The translations under genes and the position numbers were made by a program. This document shows, in pieces, positions 1 through 6,873 of a stretch of DNA of 14,334 nt. Origin of the DNA: Actinomycetes bacterium (GTDB lineage Bacteria; Actinomycetota; Actinomycetes; Propionibacteriales; Propionibacteriaceae); assembly GCA_029778515.1 (NCBI GenBank), contig JAKOQD010000328.1, positions 1 through 14,334 on the forward strand, read 5' to 3'. The notes under the pieces are model-generated. The model saw only the letters and a program-made list of their open reading frames with translations, did no database searches and was not told the origin of the DNA. Each line of letters opens with the position of its first letter. Position 1 is the stretch's first letter.

Positions 1-1019
1 AGCCAGAGCACGTACTGCGGCGAGTAGACCTTGTTCACCATCAGGAACAGGGCGACGATCAGAAAGACCCCTTGAGCGAACCGTGGCCGGCGTGGCGCCA
101 GCAGCAGCAAGCCGCAGATCACCACCGTGCCGGCCACCATGATCGCGGCCACCAGCTTCGACACCGAATCCACCTGGTAGCCGGCCAGGCCGAGCACGTA
201 CCAGATCGAGCCGAGGTCGCCGCCGCGGTCAACGTTGAAGGTCCAGAAATTCAACCAACCCGAAGGCGTGGCCAGATATACCGGCAGGTTCACCGCCAGC
301 CAGGACGCTACGGTCGCCCCCAGGGTGATGAAGAACGGCCGCCACCGGCTCGTGCGCAGGCACAGCACAGCCAGGGGAACCAGCAGCAACACCGGATACA
401 GCTTCGCCGCGATGCCCAGCCCCAGCCACACTCCCGTCCACACCGGCGACTTCCGTTTCCAAGCAAGCATCGCCAGCGCGGTCAGGGCGAGCACCAGTCC
501 GTCCCAGTTGATCAGCGCGGAAGTCCAGATCGCCGGGGCGATCGCGATCATCAGGGCGTCCCACGGCCGGTGGAACTGCAGGTGCGCCCAGACCAGCACC
601 ACGAACAGTCCGAACAGCAGCACGATGTTGATGCCGAAGAACAGCCCAGCCGCGTGACTGATCTCGGTGCTGCTCAGACCCGGCTCACTGCGTCCGCCGA
701 AGAGCACGACCAGGCGCCGCCCGAGTTCCATGATCGCGCCAGTGAGCACCGGGTATTCGACATCGCTGTCGAGGTACGGGATCTTGCCGTCCTGAAGCCC
801 GCGCCAGTAGTACAGCACCGTGATGTCGGTGTAGCACATGTTCGGGAACATGTCCGAGCTGTTGCGGCACGGCAACTGCCGTAGCGCGAGCACCAACCAG
901 GACAGCGTCAGTGCCAGATATGTCCACGGAGCGGGGTTGAACCACACCCCACCCGGACGCACGTGCTTACCCAGTGCGCCGCCGAGCACGTTCGACAGCG
1001 CTGCCGGAGTCTGGGTCAC
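1..1019 (-). CDS. GT87/DUF2029-like multi-pass membrane glycosyltransferase (C-terminus beyond window)
   Basis: The reading frame is open from a GTG at 1019-1017 to the left edge, giving 339 codons without a stop. The protein is very hydrophobic, with many membrane-spanning stretches. An early luminal-type segment carries CYTDITVLYYWRGL and VEYPVLTG, and a later one carries AAKLYPVLLLVP. These resemble the polyprenol-phosphate-mannose-dependent GT87/DUF2029 membrane mannosyltransferases, including the protein encoded next to ponA1 in mycobacteria (Rv0051). Such enzymes move sugars from lipid carriers to extracytoplasmic glycans; the substrate here is unknown. The start lies 9 nt after the PBP stop and in the same frame. 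An AGGA at 1030-1027, overlapping that stop, sits 7 nt before the GTG and fixes the start. Co-transcription with the PBP is very likely. The acceptor specificity is inference; the membrane topology and synteny are the firm parts. Confidence 0.85.
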   Translation of the reverse strand, partial: MTQTPAALSNVLGGALGKHVRPGGVWFNPAPWTYLALTLSWLVLALRQLPCRNSSDMFPNMCYTDITVLYYWRGLQDGKIPYLDSDVEYPVLTGAIMELGRRLVVLFGGRSEPGLSSTEISHAAGLFFGINIVLLFGLFVVLVWAHLQFHRPWDALMIAIAPAIWTSALINWDGLVLALTALAMLAWKRKSPVWTGVWLGLGIAAKLYPVLLLVPLAVLCLRTSRWRPFFITLGATVASWLAVNLPVYLATPSGWLNFWTFNVDRGGDLGSIWYVLGLAGYQVDSVSKLVAAIMVAGTVVICGLLLLAPRRPRFAQGVFLIVALFLMVNKVYSPQYVLW

Positions 1020-1028
1020 CCCGTGATC

Positions 1029-3230
1029 CTACGGGCCCGCGGCGACAGTCTGGGCGCCGGGGTCGACGGCGGCTTGCGCCCCTTCGGTGACCGTGGGCTG
1101 CCCGCTCGGCACCGACGCTGTCTCGGTCGGCTGTGTCGGCTGCGTCGGTTGGGGCACAGTCGGCTCGCCCGGGACGGTCACGGTCGGCACCGGTTCGGTG
1201 GGCACGGTCTCGGTCGGCAGCGGGTTCTCGGTCGCCGGCTCAGCGGTCTTGGACGGCTTCGCGGTCGGTGTCTGCGTCGACACCCGGACGGTCGGCGGAT
1301 CGAAGCCCTCGTGCTCCTTACCGTCCATCGCCGTGCGCATGTACGCCAGCCACGTGGTCAGCGGCCAGCCCGAACCGAACCAGCCGCTGCCGAGGTCGGT
1401 GGTGCCCTGATCGCCCTTCACGTACATCACCGCTGTGGTGAGCTGCCTGGTGAAGCCGACGAACCAGACCGCCCGGGTCTCGGAGCGGCCCCCATCCGCC
1501 ACGTAGTAGGTGCCGGTCTTGCCGGCCACCTCGTAGCCGAGCTGGGACGCGCGGTAGCCGGTGCCGTCCTGCGTCACCTTGGTCAGGGCGTAGGTCACAT
1601 CGATCGCCACATCGGTTTCGATGGTCTGGCTGCCATTGGTGTCCGCCGCGTAGATCGAGCGGCCCTGGACGTCGAACACCTCGGCCACCACGTGCGGCGT
1701 GCGGTGAACGCCCTGGTTGGCGAACGTCGAATAGGCGGACGCCTGGTTGAGCGGACTCACCTCGGTACGCCCAAGCGGAATGCGGTTGGACGGATCCCAG
1801 TCGGTCGATTCGGGCAGGCCCGCGTCCGTGGCTGCCGTGACCACCTCCTGCGGCCCGTTCTCGATCTGGCTGACCAGGTCGGTGTAGGCGGTGTTGACCG
1901 ACTTGGTGGTGGCCTGCTGCAGTGTGATCCGGCCGTAGTTCGCGCCGCCGGCGTTGCGCACCGGGCGTGAATCGCCGTCGGGGGTGAAGGTGTTGCCGTT
2001 CAGCTTGTCGTTCAGCGTCCATTCATTGCGCAGCGCCGCGGCGAGCGCGTAGGGCTTGAACGTCGAACCAGTCGGACGCGGGTTCGTGGCCCAGTTCCAT
2101 TGGCTCTTCACGTAGTCCGGGCCCCCGTAGAGGGCCACCACGCCACCGGTGGCATTGTCGATGGACGCGAGCGCCGGGTGCAGTTTGGCCGCCGCCTTTT
2201 TGTCGCCGCCCGCGGCCTGCAACGCGGTCTCCTTGGCTGCGTCCACCGCCGCGGCCTGGGCGGCTTTGTCAAACGTGGTGACGATCTTCAGGCCCCGGCC
2301 GGAGATCTCCTCCTCGGAGAACCCGGCCCGGAGCAGCTCCTTCTGCACCAGGCTCAGCAGGAAACCCTTCGTCCCGCCCATCTGCGAGTTGGTCTTGGGC
2401 TCGGGGAACTCCGGCAGGGTGCGATAGATCTCAGCCTTCTGGGCTTCGGTGATCATGCCGAGCTCGACCATGCCGTTGAGCGTGTACTGGTAGCGCTCGA
2501 GCAGGTCGGCAGCCTCGGCGTCCCCGTTGGCCGGGTCGAGATTGCCCGGCGAGTTCAGGATCGCGGCCAGCGCCACCGACTCAGCGAGGGTGAGCTTGGC
2601 GGCCGACTTGTTGAAGTAGGCCTGCGCGGCGGCCTGGATGCCGTACGCGCCGCGGCCGAAGTAGACCGTGTTCAGGTAGCGCTCGAGGATCTCTTCCTTG
2701 GTCAGCTCCTGGCCTATCTTCGCGGCCAGCAGGATCTCCTTGGCCTTGCGGGTGAAGCTCTTCTCCTGGGTGAGGTACATGATCTTGATGTACTGCTGGG
2801 TGATCGTCGAGCCGCCGCCGGATTCGGTACCACCCGTGCTGATGCCGACCAATCCCAATGCGGCCCGGAATAAGCCGGTCACGGAGATTCCCGGGTCTTC
2901 CCAGAAAGTGCGGTTCTCGGCCGCGACCACGGCATCCTTCACATACTGCGGCATCTCCTCATAGGTGATGCTCTGCCGATTCTGCACCTGGAACGAGCCG
3001 ATCTTCGACTTTCCGTCCGCGTAGTACACGAAACTCGTATTGGTCTGGAAATCCGAATTCGGATCGGGCACTTCGATGGTGCTGTAGGCGTAGGCGATCA
3101 CCCCCACCCCGGCCAGACCGAGCACCAGCAGAATCGACATGGTCCAGGCCAGGACCCGCAGCCAGATTCGCTTCTTCTTGTTCTTTCCCTGTGAGTGCGG
3201 CGCGGCCGCCGGGCGCTTGGGATCAGCCAT
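1029..3230 (-). CDS. ponA: Bifunctional class A penicillin-binding protein (glycosyltransferase/transpeptidase)
   Basis: This 733-residue protein polymerises lipid II glycan strands and cross-links the peptides outside the membrane. A basic cytoplasmic tail (KNKKKR) is followed by one membrane anchor at about residues 22-47. The GT51 domain follows, with AENRTFWEDPG around the catalytic Glu105 (a variant of the usual EDxxFxxHxG), GGGSTITQQ at about 138-146 and the RYLNTVYFGRGAYGIQAAA block at about 184-202. The transpeptidase domain has all three active-site motifs: STFK (Ser389), SVN (444-446) and KTG (571-573). A Thr/Pro-rich low-complexity tail runs from about residue 650 to the end. I chose the ATG at 3230: GAGGA lies 5 nt upstream, and this start overlaps the DUF5318 stop by 8 nt (ATGGCTGA). 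A TTG at 3242 would add four residues but lacks a ribosome site. Order and neighbours match mycobacterial ponA1. Confidence 0.96.
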   Translation of the reverse strand: MADPKRPAAAPHSQGKNKKKRIWLRVLAWTMSILLVLGLAGVGVIAYAYSTIEVPDPNSDFQTNTSFVYYADGKSKIGSFQVQNRQSITYEEMPQYVKDAVVAAENRTFWEDPGISVTGLFRAALGLVGISTGGTESGGGSTITQQYIKIMYLTQEKSFTRKAKEILLAAKIGQELTKEEILERYLNTVYFGRGAYGIQAAAQAYFNKSAAKLTLAESVALAAILNSPGNLDPANGDAEAADLLERYQYTLNGMVELGMITEAQKAEIYRTLPEFPEPKTNSQMGGTKGFLLSLVQKELLRAGFSEEEISGRGLKIVTTFDKAAQAAAVDAAKETALQAAGGDKKAAAKLHPALASIDNATGGVVALYGGPDYVKSQWNWATNPRPTGSTFKPYALAAALRNEWTLNDKLNGNTFTPDGDSRPVRNAGGANYGRITLQQATTKSVNTAYTDLVSQIENGPQEVVTAATDAGLPESTDWDPSNRIPLGRTEVSPLNQASAYSTFANQGVHRTPHVVAEVFDVQGRSIYAADTNGSQTIETDVAIDVTYALTKVTQDGTGYRASQLGYEVAGKTGTYYVADGGRSETRAVWFVGFTRQLTTAVMYVKGDQGTTDLGSGWFGSGWPLTTWLAYMRTAMDGKEHEGFDPPTVRVSTQTPTAKPSKTAEPATENPLPTETVPTEPVPTVTVPGEPTVPQPTQPTQPTETASVPSGQPTVTEGAQAAVDPGAQTVAAGP

Positions 3231-3642
3231 AAATGTCCTCAACGGTCGGTTGTCGCCGAGGCGGACGGCGGGTGACCCCGTCGCCGAGCAGGTAGCTGGT
3301 GATCAGGAAGTTCCAGCCGCACCGCACACACACCTCGACCACGCGGACCTTGAATTCGCCGTAGTCGGATTGCATTTCGTCGAGTTCGACGGTGGATTTG
3401 ATGCGCCCCGAGTACTGGCCCAATTGATCGCCGAACACGTAGTTCAAGGTAGTGGTCCGCTCGGCTTCGCACACCGGGCAGGGCACTCTCGATTCCTCAC
3501 CATGATGTGTGGCCGCCCGAATCAGCAGCGGGTCGGCGTCGCAGATCGAGAGGCTTTCCAGCGAGCGTTGTGGACGCCGCAACGCCTGCAGCGAATTGCG
3601 TCGCTGCAGCGCGTAATCGACCACTTCACGCTTGGACCACAT
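3223..3642 (-). CDS. DUF5318 family zinc-ribbon protein (Rv0049-like)
   Basis: A 139-residue soluble protein with two CxxC knuckles, CPVC (Cys55/Cys58) and CVRC (Cys105/Cys108), which probably hold one zinc ion. The VVDYAL start, the CDADPLLIRAA segment and the final VVEVCVRCGWN...SYLLG block match what I recall of the actinobacterial DUF5318 family. Its mycobacterial member (Rv0049) also lies just upstream of ponA1. No enzymatic motif is visible and the function is unknown. The gene leads the operon and overlaps the PBP gene by 8 nt, so their translation is probably coupled. A TANNNT hexamer lies 7 nt before the ATG. There is no signal peptide or membrane segment, so it should act in the cytoplasm, perhaps on synthesis or regulation of the PBP; that role is inferred only from linkage. 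Confidence 0.92.
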   Translation of the reverse strand: MWSKREVVDYALQRRNSLQALRRPQRSLESLSICDADPLLIRAATHHGEESRVPCPVCEAERTTTLNYVFGDQLGQYSGRIKSTVELDEMQSDYGEFKVRVVEVCVRCGWNFLITSYLLGDGVTRRPPRRQPTVEDIYG

Positions 3643-3649
3643 GACTCCA

Positions 3650-3655
3650 AGGGTA
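3650..3655 (-). promoter_or_regulatory. Candidate -10 box for the DUF5318-PBP-GT87 operon
   Basis: On the minus strand TACCCT fits the actinobacterial TANNNT -10 pattern. It ends 7 nt before the ATG at 3642, so transcription would start at or next to the start codon (leaderless or nearly so). No convincing -35 box is visible; TTCGAC lies 18 nt upstream. This is a pattern match only. Confidence 0.35.
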
Positions 3656-3717
3656 GATGGAGCTTCCCAATCGGTCGAAACCCGGATGCGTTCAGGGCGG
3701 CTTGGGCACCGAGCGGA

Positions 3718-4019
3718 TCAGCGGCAGTAGGCGGCCCAGGCGTCGCGATCTCCAGCGAAGACGTTCTGGTCGATGAAGGCTTCCTCGCCGGAGTAGCCGG
3801 CCAGTCGATTCCGGTCGCTGTATTGCCAGAGGTCCAGTCGCGGCCTTCGGACAGGGCAGGCTCGCGCCAGATGTCCCGGATCCAGATGTCGTTGACCACG
3901 AAGTTCGCCGCGAGATAGCGCTCGTATGCCTCCGGGGTGGCGTAGAGGATCGGCGCGCGGCCGTAGTGGGCGGTCAGCCGTTCGAGCAGGTCACCGAGTT
4001 CACGACGGACGTCGGCGGA
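3718..4019 (-). pseudogene. GH25 lysozyme (muramidase) C-terminal remnant, frameshifted
   Basis: On the minus strand one frame from 4019 to 3831 encodes SADVRRELGDLLERL, HYGRAPILYATPEAYERYL and NDIWIRDIW. This matches the second half of GH25 muramidases, where the last strands precede the W-QY motif. At about 3831-3832 the frame breaks. In the next frame the sequence continues as LWQYSDRNRLAGYSGEE, then AFIDQNVFAGDRDAWAAYCR, and stops at 3720-3718. The family usually has a contiguous 'dWt-lWQYs...vD.N.f.G' ending, so a single missing base explains the break. The N-terminal half with the catalytic Asp and Glu residues is absent: upstream DNA switches abruptly to nucleoside-hydrolase-like sequence near 4034. 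The break itself could be a sequencing error, but the missing half makes the gene dead regardless. Confidence 0.72.
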
Positions 4020-4033
4020 GGTGCGACTTGGAC

Positions 4034-4281
4034 CTACCGTCGGCCCAGGGTTTCGACATTGGTGAGCGGTCCGGTGGCGACCAGCACCGCGTCCGCATTC
4101 GCCGGATCCATGAAGGTATCGATCAGCATCCGGACCGCATGGCCGTCCTGAGCCCGCGAAAGCGCCGGTGGCAAGGGTAATCGCCGCAGCTGGAACTCGG
4201 CATGCTCGGCGTTGAGAACCTCCCGCGGAACCGGGAAGTCCGAACGGGTGAGTCGCAGTCGAGCACGGTCCTGGTGGTCAT
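4034..4281 (-). pseudogene. Nucleoside hydrolase (IU_nuc_hydro-like) remnant
   Basis: On the minus strand an ATG at 4281 opens with MTTRTVLDCD. This resembles the N-terminus of inosine-uridine preferring nucleoside hydrolases, where an aspartate cluster binds calcium. The frame then loses similarity. A second frame carries PREVLNAEHAEFQLRR, AQDGHAVRMLIDTF and ATGPLTNVETL, matching the central 'dGhav.fl...lvatGPLTN' region of the family, and ends at a TAG (4036-4034). Most of the first 80-100 residues expected between the two pieces, and the whole C-terminal half, are missing. Intact members are about 300 residues and hydrolyse the N-glycosidic bond of ribonucleosides. This is an internally deleted, frameshifted relic. 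Confidence 0.6.
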
Positions 4282-4458
4282 GGCCGACCAGCCTTCGTTG
4301 GCGGCCCGGCCGTCGAAATGGGTGTTCTCAGCCCGCTTAGAGCCCGCAGAACCCTCATTTCGATGGGCATGGCCCGATTCCGCAAGAGGTACCGCGGGCG
4401 TAATTTTGGTGCCATCTTCTTCGGGATCGGGGGACCCGATGAAGACTCGATCGCTGGG
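4282..4458. other. Unassigned stretch between two gene remnants
   Basis: About 180 nt lie between the 5' end of the nucleoside hydrolase remnant (minus strand) and the recognisable part of the SGNH remnant (plus strand). Frames on both strands are open, but none gives a sequence I recognise and none has a ribosome site. It probably holds eroded parts of one or both flanking genes. Confidence 0.4.
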
Positions 4459-4623
4459 CGCGTGGTGTACGTCGACGTCGCCAGGGCGTTCAACGGCCAC
4501 GGCCTGTGCGATACCGGCCTGCCCTGGGTGATCAGCGGGCTGCGTCCGGCTGCGGCCGGGCCGCCGAACCTCCTCGGCCAGGCCGCTTACGCCGCCGTGC
4601 TGTACGGAGCCGGCGTGCGCTGA
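4459..4623 (+). pseudogene. SGNH/GDSL hydrolase C-terminal remnant
   Basis: The plus-strand frame ending at TGA 4621-4623 encodes VVYVDVARAFNGHGLCDT, PWV, and PNLLGQAAYAAVL. This is the typical end of secreted actinobacterial SGNH lipases/esterases: 'vDv...F.gHe.Cd..pW...sfHPn..Gq.aYA'. The catalytic Asp-x-x-His block is damaged: the residues before PNLLGQ read AAAGPP instead of a serine/Phe-His-Pro arrangement. No N-terminal half with the nucleophile Ser block is present upstream. The same frame stays open back to 4318, but that part shows no recognisable similarity and there is no credible ribosome site. The remnant is convergent with the M15 peptidase gene, 7 nt away. Confidence 0.5.
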
Positions 4624-4630
4624 GTCGGCT

Positions 4631-5578
4631 TCAGTCGATTCGCAGGTACTGCTCCAGCGTCTTCGTGGACGTGCGTCGGACGCCGTTGGCGACCGACTCG
4701 CCGACGTAGCGGAAGTGCCACGGCTCGTACGGGATGCCGGTGATCTTCTGCTTGCCTTTGGGGTAGCGCAGGATGAACCCGTAGTCAGCCGCATGCGCGC
4801 GCACCCAGGCTCCAGCTTTCGAGCTACCGAAGGTGTAGCCCCGGACGATCCGTCCGCGCTTCCAGGCGAGGTCGACGGCCAGTCCGGACTGGTGCTCGCT
4901 GGCACCGGCGGGAGCGGTCAGCTTCGCGCCGGGGCGGTAGATGCGCTTCTGCGTGGCGTAGGAGCGATAAGCCGAGCGGACGACCAGCGTGTAGCCGGCC
5001 TTCTTCGCTGCGGCGAACATCGCCTTCAGTTGGGTGCCGGCTTTTGCTTGGAGGTAGACCCCACTGAGCCCGTAGGTAGGCACCTGAACCCGGCTGAGGC
5101 TCGGCTTGTAGGCGGACGTGACCCGATGCTTCTTCGAGATCACCACGGTGTCGCACACCACGAACGGGGCGCGCTTGGCCTTCGCTGACTTCCGGTCGTC
5201 CAAGGCTCCGCGGCAGTCCGGTTCCGGGGTCGGAGTGGGCGTCAGGGTTGGGGTCGGTTCGGGAGTGGGCGTGGGTTCGGGCGTCGGCTCCGGGGTCGGA
5301 CTCGGCGTAGGTTCCGGCGTCGGCTCCGGGGACGGAGCGGGCGGCGGTTCCGGAGACGGGGTCTCGGCCGGCGGGGATATCTCGCTGATCAGGCCGAGCG
5401 GACGCGCGTCCGCCACTTCGGCCAGCCCCGGCGAGGCCCAACTCAGCAGCACGACCGCTACCGCCGCCACCAGCCTGCGTCCCCGAGCCACGTCGGCAGA
5501 GCCTAGCGGGCGTTCGCGCCGTCCCACATCCGGGTTCAACGGGGGCGCCGAAGGCCCGCGTCCGAAACGATTCCACAA
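4631..5578 (-). CDS. Secreted M15 (VanY/LdcB-type) D-alanyl-D-alanine or L,D-carboxypeptidase
   Basis: The protein trims peptidoglycan stem peptides outside the cell. Its C-terminal domain (about residues 145-300) has the family motifs SAYRSYATQ (about 202-210), SEHQSGLAVDL with zinc ligands His229 and Asp236, and YEPWHF with catalytic Glu285 and zinc ligand His288. Before it comes a hydrophobic export segment (about 36-50) and a 50-residue PEPTP-rich linker (about 70-119) that could span the wall. Cys122 and Cys142 flank the domain edge and may pair. The longest frame starts at TTG 5578, but no Shine-Dalgarno is visible. GTG at 5527 or GTG at 5491 are alternatives; the latter would place RGRR directly before the hydrophobic core, as in a normal signal peptide. 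The gene is divergent from the MFS transporter gene. DD versus LD specificity cannot be told from the sequence. Confidence 0.9.
   Translation of the reverse strand: MWNRFGRGPSAPPLNPDVGRRERPLGSADVARGRRLVAAVAVVLLSWASPGLAEVADARPLGLISEISPPAETPSPEPPPAPSPEPTPEPTPSPTPEPTPEPTPTPEPTPTLTPTPTPEPDCRGALDDRKSAKAKRAPFVVCDTVVISKKHRVTSAYKPSLSRVQVPTYGLSGVYLQAKAGTQLKAMFAAAKKAGYTLVVRSAYRSYATQKRIYRPGAKLTAPAGASEHQSGLAVDLAWKRGRIVRGYTFGSSKAGAWVRAHAADYGFILRYPKGKQKITGIPYEPWHFRYVGESVANGVRRTSTKTLEQYLRID
5219..5370 (-). repeat. Low-complexity Pro-Glu-Pro-Thr coding repeat in the M15 peptidase linker
   Basis: The DNA is built of irregular hexamer-like units reading PEPTP, PTPEP and PSPEP on the minus strand. This makes a stiff linker between the export segment and the catalytic domain. 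Such tracts expand and contract by slippage, so length variation between strains is expected. Confidence 0.8.
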
Positions 5579-5625
5579 GCGTTAGCGATTCGATGAGAGC
5601 GCGTTCAATGTGACACACTCGTTGG

Positions 5626-6870
5626 ATGCGTTCTTACCGGGAAATCCTCGCGATCCCGGGGGCATTGAAGTTCAGCGCGGCCGGCGTTCTGGCCCGATCG
5701 GGCGGGGCGATGATGGGCCTCGGCATCGTCCTGATGGTCTCCGCGCTCTACGGCAGCTACGGCCTGGCCGGTGCCCTCGCGGCAGCGAACGGCGTGGCTT
5801 GGGCAATCGGCACCGCGGTGCTCTCGAACCTCGTCGACCGTTACGGCCAGCGCCGGGTGATGTACCCCGCGGTGGTGGTTTCGACGACCATGCTCATGGT
5901 CGTCGTCGTGTTCGCCGTGCTGCAGTTGCCGGCATGGACGCTGTTCCCGCCGGTGATCATCAGCGGCGCCACCGGTGGCGCGCCCGGAGCGCTCGTCCGC
6001 GCCCGCTGGAACCACGCCACCAGCGACCCCGGGCAATTGCACACCGCCTACTCGCTTGAATCGACGCTGGACGAACTGACCTTCGTGATCGGTCCGGTGG
6101 CGGCTACGGCCCTCTCGGTCGGCGTGCATCCGGCGGCCGGTCTGGTTGCGCCGATCATCTTGTCTCTGGTGGGGGCGAAGCTGTTCTACTCGCAGCGCGA
6201 AACCGAGCCGCCGGTCATGCCGCGACCGGCCTCGCAGCAGCAAACCCCGTTGTGGCGACGGCTCATCCTGATGGCGCCGGGCGTCGGAGCAGTGGTCGCG
6301 GTGAACCTGCTGATCGGCTGCGTCTTCGGCGCCATCGATGTCAGCGTGGTCGCGGCAGCCACCTCCTGGGACGTCCGGGCGGCATCCGGGGTGGTGCTGG
6401 CGGTGTTCTCGCTCGCGTCCGGGCTGGCCGGATTCTACTACGGCTCGCGCACCTGGTCCTCGCCGCTGCCGGGTCGGTTCGTGGTGGGCGTGCTGGCCCT
6501 GTTTGCGAGCACGCTGGGCCTGCTGCTGGCGAACTCGATCCTGCTGCTTTCGGCGGTCGGGTTCCTCGTCGGAGTGACCGTCGCGCCCACGCTGATCAAC
6601 GGCAACACGTTGATCGGACGGCTGGTGCCGCGTGAGCGCCTCACCGAGGGTCTCTCGTGGATGGGCACTGGTATCGGGATCGGCGCCTCGATTGGTTCGA
6701 GTGTCGCTGGACAGCTGATCGACTCTTCGGGCTACCACGCCAGCCTGGTGTCGGTCGCGGCCTTCGCCCTCGTCGCAGCCGCGATCGCGCTCGCGTCGTT
6801 GCGGACGCTGCGCCGCGCTGCGGTGAACACCGATCCCGAGTACGCCGAGGACGCGGACGCAGTGCACTGA
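5626..6870 (+). CDS. MFS transporter (12-TM type), substrate unknown
   Basis: A 414-residue, very hydrophobic protein with about twelve membrane segments in two halves, split by a polar loop at about residues 194-214 (RETEPPVMPRPASQQQ). The loop after the second helix carries DRYGQRRVM (71-79), a good match to the MFS signature 'G..aDr.GrR'. The second half has VPRERLTEGLSW, as in many drug-efflux-like MFS proteins. The short C-terminal tail is acidic and cytoplasmic. I see no substrate-specific motif, so export of a drug or metabolite is only a guess. The ATG at 5626 has no Shine-Dalgarno; only 47 nt separate it from the divergent peptidase's longest start, so the two promoters must overlap. 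The 420-codon frame on the opposite strand is an Arg/His/Gln-rich shadow. Confidence 0.9.
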   Translation: MRSYREILAIPGALKFSAAGVLARSGGAMMGLGIVLMVSALYGSYGLAGALAAANGVAWAIGTAVLSNLVDRYGQRRVMYPAVVVSTTMLMVVVVFAVLQLPAWTLFPPVIISGATGGAPGALVRARWNHATSDPGQLHTAYSLESTLDELTFVIGPVAATALSVGVHPAAGLVAPIILSLVGAKLFYSQRETEPPVMPRPASQQQTPLWRRLILMAPGVGAVVAVNLLIGCVFGAIDVSVVAAATSWDVRAASGVVLAVFSLASGLAGFYYGSRTWSSPLPGRFVVGVLALFASTLGLLLANSILLLSAVGFLVGVTVAPTLINGNTLIGRLVPRERLTEGLSWMGTGIGIGASIGSSVAGQLIDSSGYHASLVSVAAFALVAAAIALASLRTLRRAAVNTDPEYAEDADAVH

Positions 6871-6873
6871 GCC

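Noticed and set aside
72..884. 270-codon plus-strand frame at the left edge
   Set aside because: Its Gln/His/Arg-rich sequence is a shadow of the GT87-like membrane protein on the minus strand, which is open to the edge.
963..1970. 335-codon plus-strand frame over the PBP gene
   Set aside because: Composition is Arg/Gly/His-rich and without motifs, while the minus strand holds all PBP catalytic motifs.
3139..3918. 259-codon plus-strand frame crossing PBP, DUF5318 and the GH25 remnant
   Set aside because: It spans three unrelated minus-strand units and shows no recognisable domain.
4123..4905. 260-codon minus-strand frame across the remnant region
   Set aside because: Only its short MTTRTVLDCD piece resembles a real protein; the upstream part is antisense to the SGNH tail and in another frame of the M15 peptidase gene.
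5605..6867. Full-length 420-codon open frame antisense to the MFS gene
   Set aside because: Its translation is Arg/His/Gln/Gly-rich with no domain, as expected opposite a GC-rich gene with strong third-position bias; the plus strand encodes a clear transporter.
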